Both the position numbers and the translations under genes were made by a program. The notes beneath the pieces were generated by a model. The model was not told the DNA's origin. It made no database searches and worked only from the letters and a program-made list of their open reading frames with translations. From positions 1 through 14,289 of the forward strand of contig JAHFTG010000028.1 of NCBI GenBank assembly GCA_023269455.1: a stretch of DNA of 14,289 nt, read 5' to 3'. Shown here piece by piece: positions 13,416 through 14,289 of the stretch (positions within the stretch are counted from its first letter, which is position 1; each line of letters begins with the position of its first letter). This DNA is from Opitutaceae bacterium. Its GTDB lineage: Bacteria; Verrucomicrobiota; Verrucomicrobiia; Opitutales; Opitutaceae.

Positions 13416-14289
13416 ATGACCGTCGGCGTGCATCCTCTCGCGGGCTTCGACAAGCTCCTGCACTACAAGGTGCCGGAAACCCTGCGCGCGCAGGTCGCGG
13501 TTGGCTCGCTGGTGCGCGTTCCGATTTTGAACCGCCAGCTCCTCGGCATCGTGGGAGAGATCAGCGAGCCGAAGGATTTCCCCGTTGATCGGCTCAAGTC
13601 CGTGGCGGCCGTGGTCTATCCGTTTCCCGCGCTTCCGCCGGACCTGCTCGGGCTGGCCCGTTGGATGACAGGTTACTACGCCGCCAAGCTCGACGGCATC
13701 ATCGAGGCCATGCTGCCCGCCGCCGTGCGCAACGCCGCCAGCCTCAAGCACGAAAAACTCCTCTCCATCACCCGTCAGCTCGACGCCGAAGAACTCGCCG
13801 CGCTCACCAAACGCGCCCCGGCGCAGGGAAAACTTTACGCGTTCCTCGCCCAGCAGTTTAAACCGCAGAAAAAATCCCTCGTTCTCTCGCGTCTGGACGT
13901 GACCGCCGCCGTGGTGACCGCGCTCGTGAAACGCGGCGTGGTCCTCGAAGAAGAGCGCCGCGTCGAGCGCATCGCTTACTCCGATGACTGGTCCACGGGT
14001 GAGGTCGTCGCCTCGCAACCGCACCGGCTCAACGTCGAGCAGCAGGCGGCGGTCGATGTGCTCAAGGCCAAGATCAACGAAGATAAATTCGGTGTCACTC
14101 TCCTCCACGGCATCACCGGTTCCGGAAAAACTGAGGTCTATCTCCGCGCCATCCATGACGCGCTCGCGGCGGGCGGCGGGGTAATCTTTCTCGTGCCGGA
14201 AGTCGCGCTCACGCCGCAGACCGTCGCCCGTCTGCGCGGGCGTCTCGAAGCCATCGCACCCGACCACCGCTGCGTCGTCTGGCACAGCC
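13416..14289 (+). CDS. priA: Primosomal protein N' (PriA helicase), C-terminus cut by window edge
   Basis: PriA is the 3'-5' helicase that recognises stalled forks and reloads the replicative helicase. The 291 visible codons begin MTVGVHPLAGFDKLLHYKVP, the N-terminal 3'-end-binding domain, with VGSLVRVPILNRQLLGIV (29-46) as in other PriA proteins. A winged-helix/linker region follows, then LNVEQQAAV (205-213), the Walker A motif GITGSGKTEVYLRAI (232-246) and LVPEVALTPQ (259-268). About 450 residues containing the DEAH-like box, zinc-binding cysteines and helicase lobe 2 lie past the right edge. ATG 13416 matches the family N-terminus. No Shine-Dalgarno precedes it. The gene is divergent from the fur-like gene with a gap of about 112 bp that could hold both promoters; I could not define these boxes with confidence. 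Confidence 0.95.
   Translation, partial: MTVGVHPLAGFDKLLHYKVPETLRAQVAVGSLVRVPILNRQLLGIVGEISEPKDFPVDRLKSVAAVVYPFPALPPDLLGLARWMTGYYAAKLDGIIEAMLPAAVRNAASLKHEKLLSITRQLDAEELAALTKRAPAQGKLYAFLAQQFKPQKKSLVLSRLDVTAAVVTALVKRGVVLEEERRVERIAYSDDWSTGEVVASQPHRLNVEQQAAVDVLKAKINEDKFGVTLLHGITGSGKTEVYLRAIHDALAAGGGVIFLVPEVALTPQTVARLRGRLEAIAPDHRCVVWHS

Noticed and set aside
12518..13588. 356-codon plus-strand open frame across TPR and fur into priA
   Set aside because: It is antisense to TPR and fur and out of frame with priA; no recognisable motif.
13401..14285. 294-codon minus-strand open frame opposite priA
   Set aside because: priA is identified by its N-terminal domain and Walker A motif; the opposite frame is a shadow.
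1..14289. Search for a mobile element, CRISPR array, phage or defence system
   Set aside because: No direct-repeat spacer array, transposase, integrase or toxin-antitoxin pattern was seen; the tRNA gene has no integrase beside it.

Overview
This is a GC-rich bacterial chromosomal window made almost entirely of ordinary core genes. I see no phage, insertion sequence, CRISPR array or defence island, and no clear candidate for a new multi-gene system. The gene content and style point to Verrucomicrobiota, most likely Opitutaceae: a LacI-family regulator beside a ribulokinase, PVC-like versions of dxs and fur, many small lipoproteins, and poor Shine-Dalgarno usage. This placement is inferred by eye and not proven.

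Layout. Positions 1-1343 (-) hold an araB-type ribulokinase cut by the left edge. It is divergent from a LacI-family regulator (1422-2486, +), and the 78-bp gap between them contains short palindromes that could be operators. A tRNA-Gly(CCC) lies on the minus strand at 2510-2584. A small secreted cysteine-rich protein (2797-3036, +) converges on an xseB-dxs pair (5298-3050, -), which links exonuclease VII with the first step of the MEP isoprenoid pathway. Divergent from xseB is a Ste24-like M48 membrane protease (5400-6641, +), followed almost without a gap by a secreted endonuclease/exonuclease/phosphatase-family protein (6646-7542, +). A strong intrinsic terminator at 7560-7590 serves the opposing IPT/TIG lipoprotein gene (8530-7616, -). 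That gene is divergent from hemW (8587-9771, +), which is followed by a lipoprotein resembling the SecD periplasmic head domain (9854-10366) and an M23 peptidase (10370-11389).

The right part, on the minus strand, reads fur-like regulator (13303-12836), TPR protein (12826-12458) and nadA (12374-11391), with five heptamer repeats directly before nadA. priA (13416 onward, +) is divergent from fur and is cut by the right edge.

Points most worth a second look: a Fur homologue that keeps its HTH and zinc cysteines but lacks the usual histidine-rich regulatory metal motif; the stand-alone SecD-head-like lipoprotein in tight linkage with an M23 peptidase; the small exported seven-cysteine protein; the heptamer array in the nadA leader; and the near absence of Shine-Dalgarno sequences. 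Long reading frames antisense to araB, dxs, the IPT lipoprotein gene, nadA, fur/TPR and priA are treated as composition shadows.
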